A stretch of 46,529 nt of DNA, taken from positions 1 to 46,529 of the forward strand of contig JBKPDL010000140.1 in the NCBI GenBank assembly GCA_046727855.1, given 5' to 3'. The notes under the pieces are model-generated. The model was not told where the DNA came from. It did not search any database and saw only the letters and a list, made by a program, of their open reading frames with translations. Source of the DNA: DASPWV01 sp046727855 (GTDB taxonomy: Bacteria > Acidobacteriota > Vicinamibacteria > Vicinamibacterales > UBA2999). Positions 8,890 through 16,987 of the stretch are shown here, piece after piece; within the stretch, counting starts at the first letter, position 1, and every line of letters begins with the position of its first letter. The position numbers were made by a program, and so were the translations under genes.

Positions 8890-9204
8890 TCAGGGCTCTC
8901 GCGTGCTCTGTCGAGATCCCGACTGGTCGCGCTCGCGAACCTGTTCGCGAGCGCGGCGCGATTCACGCTCGTCAATGTCTTCGGTGGTGTTCTGCAGCTG
9001 ACTTTCTTCCCCGCTCACCGGCACCATCCGATCAGGACGATCGTTCGCCAGGCTTCCTCCCTCGACTCGGCGCGATGCTGGCTCGGTCGGCGCAGGTCCC
9101 CCACGAACCGCTTCGTCGTAGCCGCGCGTCTGCTCGGGCCGACGCCGCTCGCGCCGGATCCGCTTCTGCCGTTGTTCGCCTGATTCGTTCTTGCGTATGG
9201 CCAT
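8890..9204 (-). CDS. Small, highly charged hydrophilic protein of unknown function
   Basis: 104 residues beginning MAIRKNESGEQRQKRIRRER. The start is fixed by a strong Shine-Dalgarno sequence, GGAGGGGTC directly before the ATG. The frame is open much further upstream, but that part lies antisense to the MFS gene and is not credible. The protein is almost entirely Arg, Glu, Gln, Asp, Ser and Pro, with no hydrophobic core, no cysteine and no signal peptide, so it is predicted to be disordered or helical. It lies divergently 66 bases from the MFS gene and 81 bases upstream of the M48 gene. No family recognised; the reality of the gene rests on the ribosome site and protein-like composition. Confidence 0.5.
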   Translation of the reverse strand: MAIRKNESGEQRQKRIRRERRRPEQTRGYDEAVRGGPAPTEPASRRVEGGSLANDRPDRMVPVSGEESQLQNTTEDIDERESRRAREQVRERDQSGSRQSTREP

Positions 9205-9270
9205 GACCCCTCCGGCGCGATGATTTGCAACGCCGAGGCCAGCTACAATCCTCCACGTTGAGATTCGCGC

Positions 9271-10515
9271 GTGTATCAAGCTGAGCGTGCGTCGGCGCAA
9301 ACGCCGCTTGCGCGTCTCCTGCGCGGCAACCTGCAGATCAGCCGCAACGTGTGGTTCCTCGGGCTCACCAGCCTCTTTACAGACGTGTCGTCGGAAATGG
9401 TCGCGAGCATCCTGCCGGCGTATCTCGTGCTTCAGCTGGGCTTCTCGCCGATGGCCTTCGGCGCCATCGACGGTTTGTATCAGGGGATCGGCAGCCTCGT
9501 GCGTTGGGTCGGCGGCGTCGCGGCGGACCGAACGCGCCGCCATAAGGAACTCGCGGCCGCGGGCTACGCACTCTCGGCGGCGTGCCGCATAGGGCTGCTC
9601 ATCGCGGGCAACGCATGGGCGGCCGTGACGACGTTTGTCGCGGCCGATCGCATCGGCAAAGGGTTTCGCACCGCGCCGCGCGATGCGCTGATCTCGCTCA
9701 GCTCATCGTCTCGCGACATGGCCACCGCCTTCGGTGTGCATCGCGCGCTCGACGCCTTTGGCGCGCTCACCGGGCCGCTCCTCGCCTTCGTCATACTCGC
9801 GGTCGCGCCCCGCTCGTTCGACCGCGTTTTCGTCGTGAGTTTTTCTTTTGCGATCGTCGGCGTCGCGATCATCGTCCTGTTTGTCGAAAACGCCGGCCGC
9901 ATTGAGCGGCCGGATCGTGGTCGTCACGCGAGTGTGTTGCTCGCGCCGCTGCGAAGCGTCCCGTTTCGTCTCACGCTCGCCATCGCCTGCATACTGGCGC
10001 TCGCCACCATCAGCGATGCGTTCATCTACCTGCTGCTGCAACGGCGAGATCGATTTGGCCCGCAAATCTTCCCCTTACTCGCGGCGGGCACCGCCGTCTC
10101 CTACGTGCTGCTCGCCGTTCCAGCCGGGCGCGTCGCCGACAGGATTGGCCGCGGTGTCGTCTTCATCGCCGGCCATGCTGCATTGCTCGCGGCCTATGCC
10201 ATGCTGTGGCAATCGTTTGCCGCTGTGACGACCGCGACTACTTGTGTGCTGCTGCTTGGCAGCTACTACGCGATGACCGACGGCGTGCTCGCCGCTGCGG
10301 CAAGCGGAGTGCTCGACCACGAGATTCGCGCGTCAGGCCTGGCTATTCTCGGTACCGCCGTCAGCCTGTCGCGCCTGGTGGCGTCATTGCTGTTCGGATG
10401 GGCGTGGACCCGTTATGGTCCGGCGCAGGCAGTGCTGGCCTTTGCTGTCGCGCTTGTGGTAGCCATCGTTGCGGCCGCCGCATCCCGGGGCCGGCTTGAA
10501 AGAACCACGACATGA
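9271..10515 (+). CDS. MFS transporter
   Basis: 414 residues and about twelve hydrophobic segments. The first reads WFLGLTSLFTDVSSEMV, and the loop after helix 2 carries VADRTRRHKEL, the usual MFS position for a basic loop. ADRIGKGFRTAPRDAL (about residues 125-140) is characteristic of a particular MFS group of presumed efflux permeases; the same motif occurs in the MFS protein at 19528-20718, so the two are paralogues. The substrate cannot be inferred. The start is GTG at 9271. The stop overlaps the next gene by four bases (ATGA), so the TolB-like protein is translated with it. Confidence 0.85.
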   Translation: MYQAERASAQTPLARLLRGNLQISRNVWFLGLTSLFTDVSSEMVASILPAYLVLQLGFSPMAFGAIDGLYQGIGSLVRWVGGVAADRTRRHKELAAAGYALSAACRIGLLIAGNAWAAVTTFVAADRIGKGFRTAPRDALISLSSSSRDMATAFGVHRALDAFGALTGPLLAFVILAVAPRSFDRVFVVSFSFAIVGVAIIVLFVENAGRIERPDRGRHASVLLAPLRSVPFRLTLAIACILALATISDAFIYLLLQRRDRFGPQIFPLLAAGTAVSYVLLAVPAGRVADRIGRGVVFIAGHAALLAAYAMLWQSFAAVTTATTCVLLLGSYYAMTDGVLAAAASGVLDHEIRASGLAILGTAVSLSRLVASLLFGWAWTRYGPAQAVLAFAVALVVAIVAAAASRGRLERTTT

Positions 10516-11519
10516 CGGTACGTGCGCGGATCCTCATCTTCATCGTCATCTGTGCCGTGGCGCTCGCCTTGCCGGTCATGTACATCGTTTACGAGCGCCA
10601 TTACATGCGGCCCGCTGTAGTCCGAAGCGGCAACTACGCGGTGCTGGACCGTATCGATCCCGGCCACGAAGGCATCCTGTTCCGCAGCACCGTTCCCGAC
10701 CAGAGCTTCGGTAAAGTGGCGTTCGTTCCTCGTGAGCGGATCGACGGAGCGTGGGCCGTGAGCAATCTTTCGTGCGACCGCGTGTATTTCCAGCGCGGTC
10801 GCGGGGTGTGCGAAGCCATCGAGAGCTCTTATCTGCCGCCATACGTGCTGTTCATGTTCGATAACAGGCTTCAGCCAGGCGCAAAGCGTCCGCTCGCCGG
10901 TGTGCCGGACCGGGCGCGCGTTTCACCAGATGGCCGGCGCGCGGCCATTACGGTCTTTGTCACTGGTCACTCGTACGCGGAGAGCGGTTTCTCGACCGCC
11001 ACGACCATCCACGACGCCGTCACCGGTAACGCCCTCGACAATCTCGAGGCTTTTCGTGTCACGCGCAACGGCCAGCCGTTTGACGCCGTCGACTTCAATT
11101 TCTGGGGCGTCACCTTTACCGCCGACGGGAATACCTTCTACGCGACGCTGCGGACGGCTAACGTCAATTACCTGATCCACGGAGATGTCGATCGGCGGGA
11201 AGCGCTCGTGCTACGCGAGGGTGTCGAGTGTCCGTCGCTGTCACCGGACGGGCGACGCCTCGCGTTCAAACAGCGTGTAAGTGGAAATGCAACAGTCTTC
11301 TGGCGCCTGGCTGTCCTCGATCTGGCGACCATGGCCGAGACCCTCCTCGACGCGGAGCAGCGCAGCGTGGACGATCAAGTGGAGTGGCTCGACAACACGC
11401 ACGTGATTTACCATCTCCCCGCCTCGGAAGGCGCTGATATCTGGTCGCTTCGGACCGATCAGCGCGAAGCGCCACAGCTCCTTATTAAAGGTGGATACTC
11501 GCCGGCCGTGTTGCGTTAA
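10512..11519 (+). CDS. Membrane-anchored TolB-like beta-propeller protein
   Basis: 335 residues. One N-terminal membrane segment (ILIFIVICAVALALPVMYIVY) anchors a periplasmic domain. Propeller-type repeats are visible as RARVSPDGRRAAI (about residue 135), VTFTADGNTFYATL (about 200) and CPSLSPDGRRLAF (about 243), typical of TolB/PD40 blades, with a final blade VEWLDNTHVIYHLP. No enzymatic motif. It shares an ATGA overlap with the MFS gene, which implies co-expression; a role as a periplasmic partner or sensor for the transporter is only inference. A strong hairpin follows 75 bases after the stop. Confidence 0.75.
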   Translation: MTVRARILIFIVICAVALALPVMYIVYERHYMRPAVVRSGNYAVLDRIDPGHEGILFRSTVPDQSFGKVAFVPRERIDGAWAVSNLSCDRVYFQRGRGVCEAIESSYLPPYVLFMFDNRLQPGAKRPLAGVPDRARVSPDGRRAAITVFVTGHSYAESGFSTATTIHDAVTGNALDNLEAFRVTRNGQPFDAVDFNFWGVTFTADGNTFYATLRTANVNYLIHGDVDRREALVLREGVECPSLSPDGRRLAFKQRVSGNATVFWRLAVLDLATMAETLLDAEQRSVDDQVEWLDNTHVIYHLPASEGADIWSLRTDQREAPQLLIKGGYSPAVLR

Positions 11520-11585
11520 CCGATCGTGCGCGGCAGCTTGGGCAGGTCGACGACGGTGTAAACAATCGGATGAGTTTGTCGAGGC

Positions 11586-11625
11586 AAAAAAAAGAGCCCG
11601 CCACAAACATCTGGCGGGCTTTCCT
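11586..11625. terminator. Bidirectional intrinsic terminator
   Basis: A perfect nine-base-pair stem, AGCCCGCCA / TGGCGGGCT (11595-11603 and 11612-11620), with an eight-base loop. Eight A residues precede it (11586-11593) and TTTCC follows. On the minus strand it is a textbook hairpin plus U-tract; on the plus strand the U-tract is short. It closes the MFS-TolB operon. Confidence 0.8.
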
Positions 11626-11654
11626 TCGGCGAAGAAGGCGTTAACAAGAATGAA

Positions 11655-11676
11655 CCGGGGCCTAACCTGGCCCCGG
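11655..11676. repeat. GC-rich hairpin
   Basis: CCGGGGCC, six-base loop TAACCT, GGCCCCGG: a perfect eight-base-pair stem without a U-tract. It lies 35 bases beyond the terminator. Role unknown; it may be a second, backup transcription stop. Confidence 0.5.
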
Positions 11677-11782
11677 CAGTGATAAGTCTGTCAGAGTCGA
11701 AACCCCCTCCGCAATAGCGTGATGAAAATCGTGTAAACTATTGATTGGCTTGACTTTATTGCCGAGTCTCGGCGACCTCCTC

Positions 11783-11857
11783 ATGATACCCGCCATCTTT
11801 TTCGACCACGGGAACCCGATGAACGCGCTGCTGCGAAACGCGTATACCGACGCGTGA
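11783..11857 (+). pseudogene. Fossil N-terminus of a LigB/YgiD-type extradiol dioxygenase
   Basis: A 24-codon frame reads MIPAIFFDHGNPMNALLRNA and then YTDA before a TGA. From memory of the family, E. coli YgiD (4,5-DOPA-dioxygenase-like) begins RMPALFLGHGSPMNVLEDN and continues LYTRSW, so the match covers HG-PMN, the N-YT pair and the metal-binding histidine. The TGA stands where the family has a conserved Trp, and no homology continues beyond it in any frame, so only the first exon-like stub of the gene remains. It sits in a 560-base gap between the terminator and the manganese riboswitch. Confidence 0.55.
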
Positions 11858-11955
11858 GGTGCTGTAGCTCTAATAGTTTACGGGAGCTCGGCAGTTGCGG
11901 GTGACTCGCGCTGGCACGCGTTGACACGCTCTTCGCGACAGCGGTACGCTGTTTT

Positions 11956-12062
11956 GCGGTAGGGAGTAGCGGCCCGCGCCAGCGGGTGGTCCAGTCGTCA
12001 ACACGGAGCACTTGCTCCCGGCTGCGATCGGCGAATCACCGCAACCAGCGAGACTACCACGC
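11956..12062 (+). promoter_or_regulatory. yybP-ykoY manganese riboswitch upstream of TerC
   Basis: The conserved elements occur in order. The closing stem P1 is GGTAG (11958-11962) paired with CTACC (12054-12058). It is followed by the invariant GGAGTAGC (11963-11970). Next comes AGTCGTCAACACGG (from about 11993), in which AGTCG pairs with CGGCT around an inner hairpin GGAGC-ACTT-GCTCC. AGCGAGAC lies just before the 3' strand of P1. This is the layout of the Xanthomonas yybP-ykoY structure as I remember it. These riboswitches bind Mn2+ and switch on exporters such as TerC/Alx and MntP. The TerC ribosome site (AGGAGG, 12069-12074) begins 10 bases after P1, so control could be translational. 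Confidence 0.88.
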
Positions 12063-12080
12063 GTCCCCAGGAGGCCCGTG

Positions 12081-13361
12081 GTGCTCATCTGGATTGCTTT
12101 TCTCTCCTTTATTCTCGTACTTCTCGCGCTCGATCTCGGCGTCTTTCACCGGCGCGCGCGCGTCGTGTCCGTTCATGAAGCCCTGGTCTGGACCGGCGTG
12201 TGGTTCGCCACGGCGCTCGCGTTCGCAGCGTTCGTCTATCTCGGGTATGACCGCCACTGGCTCGGGTTGGGGCTCGAGCCCGACCCGGTTGATCGCAATT
12301 CGCTCTCCCCCGACGGGCGGGTGAACGACCCCCGGTCCGCGGTCCTGAAGTTCCTTACCGGGTACCTCGTCGAGCTCTCGCTGAGCGCCGACAACGTGTT
12401 CGTCATTGCCATGCTGTTCAGCTATTTTGCGATTCCGCGGATGTATCAGCACGGCGTGCTGTTCTGGGGCATCCTCGGAGCCTTACTGATGCGCGGCGTC
12501 ATGATCGCGATCGGCGCACAGCTCGTGTCTCAGTTTGCGTGGATGCTGTCGCTGTTCGGCGTTGTGCTCATCCTCACTGCCGGAAAGCTGCTGTTCATGA
12601 ACACGGAAGCTCACGACGTGCAACACAACGTCGTGTTGCGTCTGATGCGTCGATTCCTGCCCATCACGAAGGAGTTCCACGGCGAGCATTTCGTTGTGAA
12701 GGCTGCTGCGGGCGGCTGGTTGCTGACGCCTCTCGTTCCCGCACTGGTGATGGTCGAAACCACGGACCTTGTGTTCGCGGTGGATTCGATTCCGGCCATC
12801 TTCGCGATTACGGCAGATCCGTTCCTGGTGTTCACCAGCAATGTATTCGCAATCCTCGGTCTGCGATCGCTGTACTTCGCTCTCGCCGGCGCGCTGCACG
12901 TGTTTCGATATTTGAAACCAGCATTGGCGCTCGTGCTCCTTACCGTTGGCGTCAAGATGCTCGCCCATTCATGGCTCGAACGTACGCTGGGCCCGAATTT
13001 CAATCTATATGTGCTCGCGATCGTGGCGATGATTCTTGGAGGCGGTGTCCTGGTCTCGCTTCTCGAGCTCCGGCGCGAGCGGATGACACTTGCGTTTCGT
13101 GGCGCATTGCGCATGCTCGAAGCGTGGGTTGTACCAGATCGCTTGATTTCCACCATTGCCAAGGCTGGAGAGGAGACGATTGCGCAAAATGCCGCGGCTG
13201 CAGAACAGCACCGCGCTCGCCCGTCAACGCCGCTCTTTACAGTGATCGCGAGACTCTGGCGTCGCTTCCGCCACAGCGCCGGCAGTTTCCGGATTCTCGT
13301 GCTGCCCGGCCTCGCCGAGGAGGGGGAGATGTACGCGATGTGGCTGCTCGGTGTCGTGTAG
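12081..13361 (+). CDS. TerC family membrane protein, probable Mn2+ exporter (Alx-like)
   Basis: 426 residues if it starts at GTG 12081, six bases after AGGAGG; another GTG lies at 12078. The frame continues upstream into the riboswitch, but translation from there is not credible. Eight or nine hydrophobic segments carry the TerC hallmarks LSLSADNVFVIAML (about residue 105) and VVETTDLVFAVDSIPAIF (about residue 230), whose acidic residues are thought to bind the metal. A loop of about 45 residues lies between helices 2 and 3, and a cytoplasmic tail of 80 residues is Arg-rich. With the riboswitch before it, a role in manganese export and protection from Mn excess is well supported. This is the longer, Alx-type form; a shorter paralogue is at 27582-28346. 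Confidence 0.9.
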   Translation: MLIWIAFLSFILVLLALDLGVFHRRARVVSVHEALVWTGVWFATALAFAAFVYLGYDRHWLGLGLEPDPVDRNSLSPDGRVNDPRSAVLKFLTGYLVELSLSADNVFVIAMLFSYFAIPRMYQHGVLFWGILGALLMRGVMIAIGAQLVSQFAWMLSLFGVVLILTAGKLLFMNTEAHDVQHNVVLRLMRRFLPITKEFHGEHFVVKAAAGGWLLTPLVPALVMVETTDLVFAVDSIPAIFAITADPFLVFTSNVFAILGLRSLYFALAGALHVFRYLKPALALVLLTVGVKMLAHSWLERTLGPNFNLYVLAIVAMILGGGVLVSLLELRRERMTLAFRGALRMLEAWVVPDRLISTIAKAGEETIAQNAAAAEQHRARPSTPLFTVIARLWRRFRHSAGSFRILVLPGLAEEGEMYAMWLLGVV

Positions 13362-13512
13362 CGCAGACTGTTCAGGTAGCGAAGGCGGTGCATACAGAAA
13401 GGGTTACGAATGGAGACGCTGCTGCGCGAGATCCCAAGCGCGGAACAGCAATTCGCGTTCTGGTCCCTAAGCCGCGCTGAAAGCGGCAGCTGAGCAGCGT
13501 CTGGTCGGCAGG

Positions 13513-14138
13513 TCAGCCTTGGAACGTCGCTTCGATCACTCGGAACCGCTCCGCCGTCCTGTCGAAGCGTTCTATCCACCAGCCCGGCAGACAGTCGCTC
13601 AACTCGGCATCGTCGTAGACGACGCGCATACAGCCCTTCGTCGGGTTGTCATCAACGATGGCTTCCAATTCGGCTGGGGTGAACACAGGGTTGAACAGGA
13701 AGAAACCATGCGCGCCTGGTTGCATTACCGCATTGAACTCCTGGACGGCCTGGAGGCGATCAGCACGGCTCAAATTATCGAGGACGACTGCCGCCAGCAC
13801 GCCATCGAATCTGCAGGTACCAACGGCAACGCCGTGACCGACGCGACCACGAACCGGGCGTTGAATCCAGTACGCAGTGCCCAGGCAGACGCCGCACTGA
13901 CGCCCTGCTCGGCGTAGTCCACTCCGACGATTTCCGATATCCCGTGTCCCGCAAGAAAGTGTGCCCAGCGTCCGAAGCCGCAGCCTAGATCGAGGAGCCG
14001 AGCACACGGGTGCGCCGCAAAGTATGCCCGGCATTGATTCATCGCATCCGACGGTGGGGCGTCATACCACGCGGGCGGCATCGCGGAGAAGATGCGCTCC
14101 CACACAGCGCGATCACGGGTGATGTAGTCCGACTGCAT
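13513..14138 (-). pseudogene. SAM-dependent methyltransferase, frameshifted
   Basis: Class I methyltransferase split over two frames. The first part (start ATG 14138 with AGGAC upstream) contains the SAM motif LLDLGCGFGRW, VGVDYAEQG and VTALPLVPAD. The rest follows in another frame: FDGVLAAVVLDNLSRADR, then a Rossmann tail with MQPGAHGFFLFNP and WWIERFD up to the stop at 13513. Joining them needs one extra base (or loss of two) at about 13812-13825, in the acidic loop before motif IV. The rest of the coding sequence looks intact, so the shift is either recent or an assembly error. The substrate is unknown. The gene-free bases 13362-13512 show nothing convincing. Confidence 0.7.
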
Positions 14139-14319
14139 TTTGCGTCCTGCCCCCACCTCCCTTTTGTCGCACCCCCGCCCCTATGCACAAGCCAACGAGA
14201 GCGTATTCGGTCGAGATCAGCCGGTCAGCGTGTGTCTAAATTGTGTCTACGTGGCGTCGTTTTGAGTTGTAGAAGGTAGTCTCGGGTAGCGTCACACCCG
14301 TGGTTTCTTGAAGGAAAGA

Positions 14320-14396
14320 TGGTCGGGGCGACTGGATTTGAACCAGCGGCCTCTCGGTCCCGAACCGAGCGCTCTACCAAGCTGAGCCACGCCCCG
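14320..14396 (-). tRNA. tRNA-Pro (anticodon CGG), CCA encoded
   Basis: Read on the minus strand: acceptor stem CGGGGCG / CGCCCCG; D arm GCTC-AGCTTGGTA-GAGC; anticodon stem CTCGG / CCGAG with loop TTCGGGA (anticodon CGG); T arm GCTGG-TTCAAAT-CCAGT; discriminator A followed by an encoded CCA. All arms fold without mismatch apart from a G-U pair. The bases on its 3' side (14139-14319) are noncoding; no integrase gene or second copy of the tRNA end was seen there. Confidence 0.96.
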
Positions 14397-14498
14397 ACTA
14401 GGGAATCAACGCGGAACAACTAGTCTACCGGACCTCAGCCGAAAAACCAACGCCGCCACGCCGCCGCATTTTTGTTCCCGCTTCCAACCTTCAGCTTT

Positions 14499-15296
14499 TC
14501 AGCTATCGGCCTCCAACGACCCTCCGCGCGTTGTCTGCCAACCGTCAGGCCCGCGGGTGAAGCGCTGCGCGTCGATGGGGAAAAACGCACGTCGCACGTC
14601 GTCCCACATATGCCGCTCGACGGAGATTTCCTTGCCTTGCACGCGGAGCAGGTTGAACGCGTTTCCTTCACCGCGTTTGCGCGTCGAGGTCGCCGTCCCT
14701 GCTTCGACGACGACGGCTGACGGGCCGCCGCAGTCGTAGCGAGCGGCGGTGTGGCCGGCGTAACTCGTGTGGAGATGACCTGTGAGAAACACGTCCGCGC
14801 CGGCACGCGTCAGCCTCTTCACCGCGTCCGGCACGTCGAACGGATGATGCGCGACGATCACCTTCACCACTTCCTTTGCTGTGCGGCGCAGGGCCTCGCA
14901 AATCCGTTCGAGATCGCGTGCGCGAAAGATGCCGTGTTTGGTGGTGAACGACCGCGTCGTGTTCGCGCCAAGAACGAGCACTTCGCCGTCGTCATACCGC
15001 GGGGCCAGATCGCGGCTGATGAATCGACGATAGCCGCCAAGCGGATCGAGAAAGCGAGCCGCCACGTCGTACAGCGGCACGTCGTGATTGCCTGGCACGA
15101 CCACGTGCGGCGGCGGCAGGGCGTTGAGAAACGCACGCGCCTGGCGAAACTGCCATCGACGCGCACGCTGCGTGACGTCACCAGATACCGCGATGAGATC
15201 CGGTCGGAGCCCGCGGATATGGTCAACCAGTGCATCGGCGATCACCTGGTCGACACGACCGAAATGGAGATCCGAGAGGTGGATGAGCGTGCGCAT
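14499..15296 (-). CDS. Calcineurin-like metallophosphoesterase
   Basis: 265 residues with the complete set of metal-binding motifs of this superfamily: DLHFG (about residue 9), GDVT (about 39), GNHD (about 69), HHPF (about 150) and GHLHTS (about 172). The arrangement resembles CpdA/Icc-like 3',5'-cyclic nucleotide phosphodiesterases and related phosphoesterases; cAMP is possible but not demonstrated. No signal peptide, so it is cytoplasmic. It starts six bases after the stop of the lipid kinase gene, in an operon surE-lipid kinase-phosphoesterase, which suggests phosphate or phospholipid turnover. Confidence 0.88.
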   Translation of the reverse strand: MRTLIHLSDLHFGRVDQVIADALVDHIRGLRPDLIAVSGDVTQRARRWQFRQARAFLNALPPPHVVVPGNHDVPLYDVAARFLDPLGGYRRFISRDLAPRYDDGEVLVLGANTTRSFTTKHGIFRARDLERICEALRRTAKEVVKVIVAHHPFDVPDAVKRLTRAGADVFLTGHLHTSYAGHTAARYDCGGPSAVVVEAGTATSTRKRGEGNAFNLLRVQGKEISVERHMWDDVRRAFFPIDAQRFTRGPDGWQTTRGGSLEADS

Positions 15297-15302
15297 ACGA
15301 GA

Positions 15303-16184
15303 CTACGCCGGGACGAGCACGCCCAGCGCCCGTGGATGAATTCGATAGCGCAGCGGCGTGTTGAGCATGGCGACTTCGCCGTCGAGCGAAACTGCCAATT
15401 GCGGCTGGTGAGCCTCGACCAGGAGTTCGGTAACGGTCAACGATTCGAACTGATCGAACGACTCGAGCCGGCCGGCGAGTGCCGCGAGGAGGACCCGCAA
15501 CGCACCCGCGCGCGTCACGTTCGGCGCCATGCAGACGTGCAGGCGCCCTCCGCTCAGCGTGCGTCGTCCACCGAAACTGAGCCCGCGCAGCTCGTACTCG
15601 TTGTTGCCGACAAACACAAACGGCGTTGAAACGACACGCGCAATCCCATTCTCCACGACAGCGACACGCACCCGTCGATATTGCAACCACACGCGCGCTG
15701 CCGCAAGCGCGAGCGACACCGCGCGGGAACGTCCTTCCCGTTCCTCGCGCTCCCGCTCGGAGACGAGGCGGGGATACACACCGAGACTTGCATTGTTCAC
15801 AAACGTGCGCCCATTGACTTCGGCCACGTCTACGCTCATCGTGCGCCCGTTCGCGATGACTCGCGCGGCTTCGCTAATATCCGGCGGGATACCAACGGCC
15901 TTCGCGAAATGGTTCACCCTGCCAAGCGGAATCACACCGAACGCGGCGCTATGGCCGGCCACCGCCGAGGCCACGGCGCTCACAGTGCCGTCGCCGCCTG
16001 CAGCGACGACGATCTCCACGCCCGAGGCAACCGCCTGCCGTGCGCACATCGGCACGGCGACACCGGTGACCGTTTCGATGGCCGCAGTCAACCCGACCGC
16101 CGCAAACGCACCTGTGACCTGCCGATCGATATCGCGATGGTTTCCAGCCGACGGGTTGAGAATCACCGTGGCCGCAGCCGGCAT
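15303..16184 (-). CDS. Diacylglycerol kinase-family lipid kinase (DagK/YegS-like)
   Basis: 293 residues. NPSAG (residues 10-14) and the catalytic GGDGT (63-67) define the DAGK catalytic domain. The next conserved loop, usually GTxNxFA, reads LGRVNHFAKAVGIP, with Arg in the Thr position. The C-terminal half is the beta-sandwich domain with NNASLGVYP, VFVGNNEYE and SLDGEV. It should phosphorylate a lipid such as diacylglycerol, but substrates in this family differ. It lies three bases downstream of surE and six bases upstream of the phosphoesterase gene. Confidence 0.88.
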   Translation of the reverse strand: MPAAATVILNPSAGNHRDIDRQVTGAFAAVGLTAAIETVTGVAVPMCARQAVASGVEIVVAAGGDGTVSAVASAVAGHSAAFGVIPLGRVNHFAKAVGIPPDISEAARVIANGRTMSVDVAEVNGRTFVNNASLGVYPRLVSEREREEREGRSRAVSLALAAARVWLQYRRVRVAVVENGIARVVSTPFVFVGNNEYELRGLSFGGRRTLSGGRLHVCMAPNVTRAGALRVLLAALAGRLESFDQFESLTVTELLVEAHQPQLAVSLDGEVAMLNTPLRYRIHPRALGVLVPA

Positions 16185-16187
16185 GGA

Positions 16188-16946
16188 TTACGACTGCTGC
16201 AAAGCGAGAGGAAGATGCTCGAGCGCGTCGAGCGCGTCAGGCGAGGTCATGTCGGGGTGCAACAACGTCACCGAGATGTAGCCCTGTTTGCACGCGTAGT
16301 AGTCGCTGCGATCGTGCGCCGCCCAGGCGTCGATGCCTTCCTCGATCCAGTAGTACGGTTTGCCACGCGGGTCGAGGCGCTCGCTGATCTTGGTAATGTG
16401 ATTTCGCTTGCCCTGCACTGTGCGACGGTAGCCTTTCGGAATGCCCTTCGGCACGTTGACGTTGAGAAACGTCCGCTCCGGCAGCGGATGGCGCAGAATC
16501 AATTCGGCGAGCTGCCCCGCCGCTTGTGCGCTGGGGGCAAAGTCGAAGACGTAATCGCGCGTCCGCTGCAGCGATATGGCGATGCCTGGCACACCGAGCA
16601 GCGCACCTTCGAGCGCGCCAGAGACAGTGCCGGAATAGGTGATGTCATCGCCGAGATTCCAGCCGGTATTGATGCCGGACACCACAAGATCGGGAAGCTC
16701 GCCTTTGAGCAACACCGCGACGCCAAGGTTCACGCAGTCGGTTGGCGTGCCATCCACGGCGTAAACGCCAGCATTTACCTGCTCGACTCGAAGCGGCCGG
16801 CGAAGCGTGAGCGCGTGGCCAATGGCGCTCGACTCCTGGTGCGGGGCGATGACCCAGACCTCGCCGAGCGGCCTCATCGCATCAGCGAGGGCCTGAATGC
16901 CCTCGGACCGCACCCCGTCGTCATTGGTCACGAGAATTCTTGGCAT
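16188..16946 (-). CDS. surE: 5'/3'-nucleotidase SurE
   Basis: 252 residues, typical length. ILVTNDDG (N8-D9-D10-G11) supplies the metal-binding aspartates, HQESSAIGHALT holds the conserved Ser loop, VDGTPTDCVNL and VSGINTGWNLGDDITYSGTV, here given as SGINTGWNLGDD and YSGTVSGALEG, complete the SurE signature. It removes phosphate from nucleoside 5'- and 3'-monophosphates in the cytoplasm. First gene of a tight three-gene operon with the lipid kinase and the phosphoesterase; the pcm gene commonly next to surE is absent. Confidence 0.95.
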   Translation of the reverse strand: MPRILVTNDDGVRSEGIQALADAMRPLGEVWVIAPHQESSAIGHALTLRRPLRVEQVNAGVYAVDGTPTDCVNLGVAVLLKGELPDLVVSGINTGWNLGDDITYSGTVSGALEGALLGVPGIAISLQRTRDYVFDFAPSAQAAGQLAELILRHPLPERTFLNVNVPKGIPKGYRRTVQGKRNHITKISERLDPRGKPYYWIEEGIDAWAAHDRSDYYACKQGYISVTLLHPDMTSPDALDALEHLPLALQQS

Positions 16947-16966
16947 GTGGATCGATGATCTTAACA

Positions 16967-16986
16967 GGCGCGGCTAAAGCCGCGCC
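16967..16986. repeat. Perfect palindromic hairpin (REP-like)
   Basis: GGCGCGGC-TAAA-GCCGCGCC, an eight-base-pair stem in the 41-base gap between the phytase-like gene and surE, both on the minus strand. No U-tract follows. It may end or stabilise the upstream transcript; the form resembles dispersed palindromes of other GC-rich genomes. Confidence 0.6.
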
Positions 16987-16987
16987 A

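Noticed and set aside
8890..9543. Longer version (217 codons) of the small charged gene
   Set aside because: Upstream half is antisense to the MFS gene and has no ribosome site; the ATG at 9204 has one.
12012..12080. Upstream TTG start for TerC
   Set aside because: It lies inside the conserved riboswitch; AGGAGG supports the GTG at 12081.
13410..13493. 27-codon frame METLLREIPSAEQQFAFWSL...
   Set aside because: Short, no ribosome site, no family recognised.
14139..14319. Possible phage attachment site beside tRNA-Pro
   Set aside because: No integrase and no second copy of the tRNA 3' end in the window.
14225..14419. 64-codon frame through the tRNA
   Set aside because: Runs through tRNA-Pro on its own strand; the SNPVAPT string is a usual artefact of translated tRNA.
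15681..16958. 425-codon plus-strand frame across the lipid kinase and surE genes
   Set aside because: Antisense to two genes with complete motifs; protein-like features absent.
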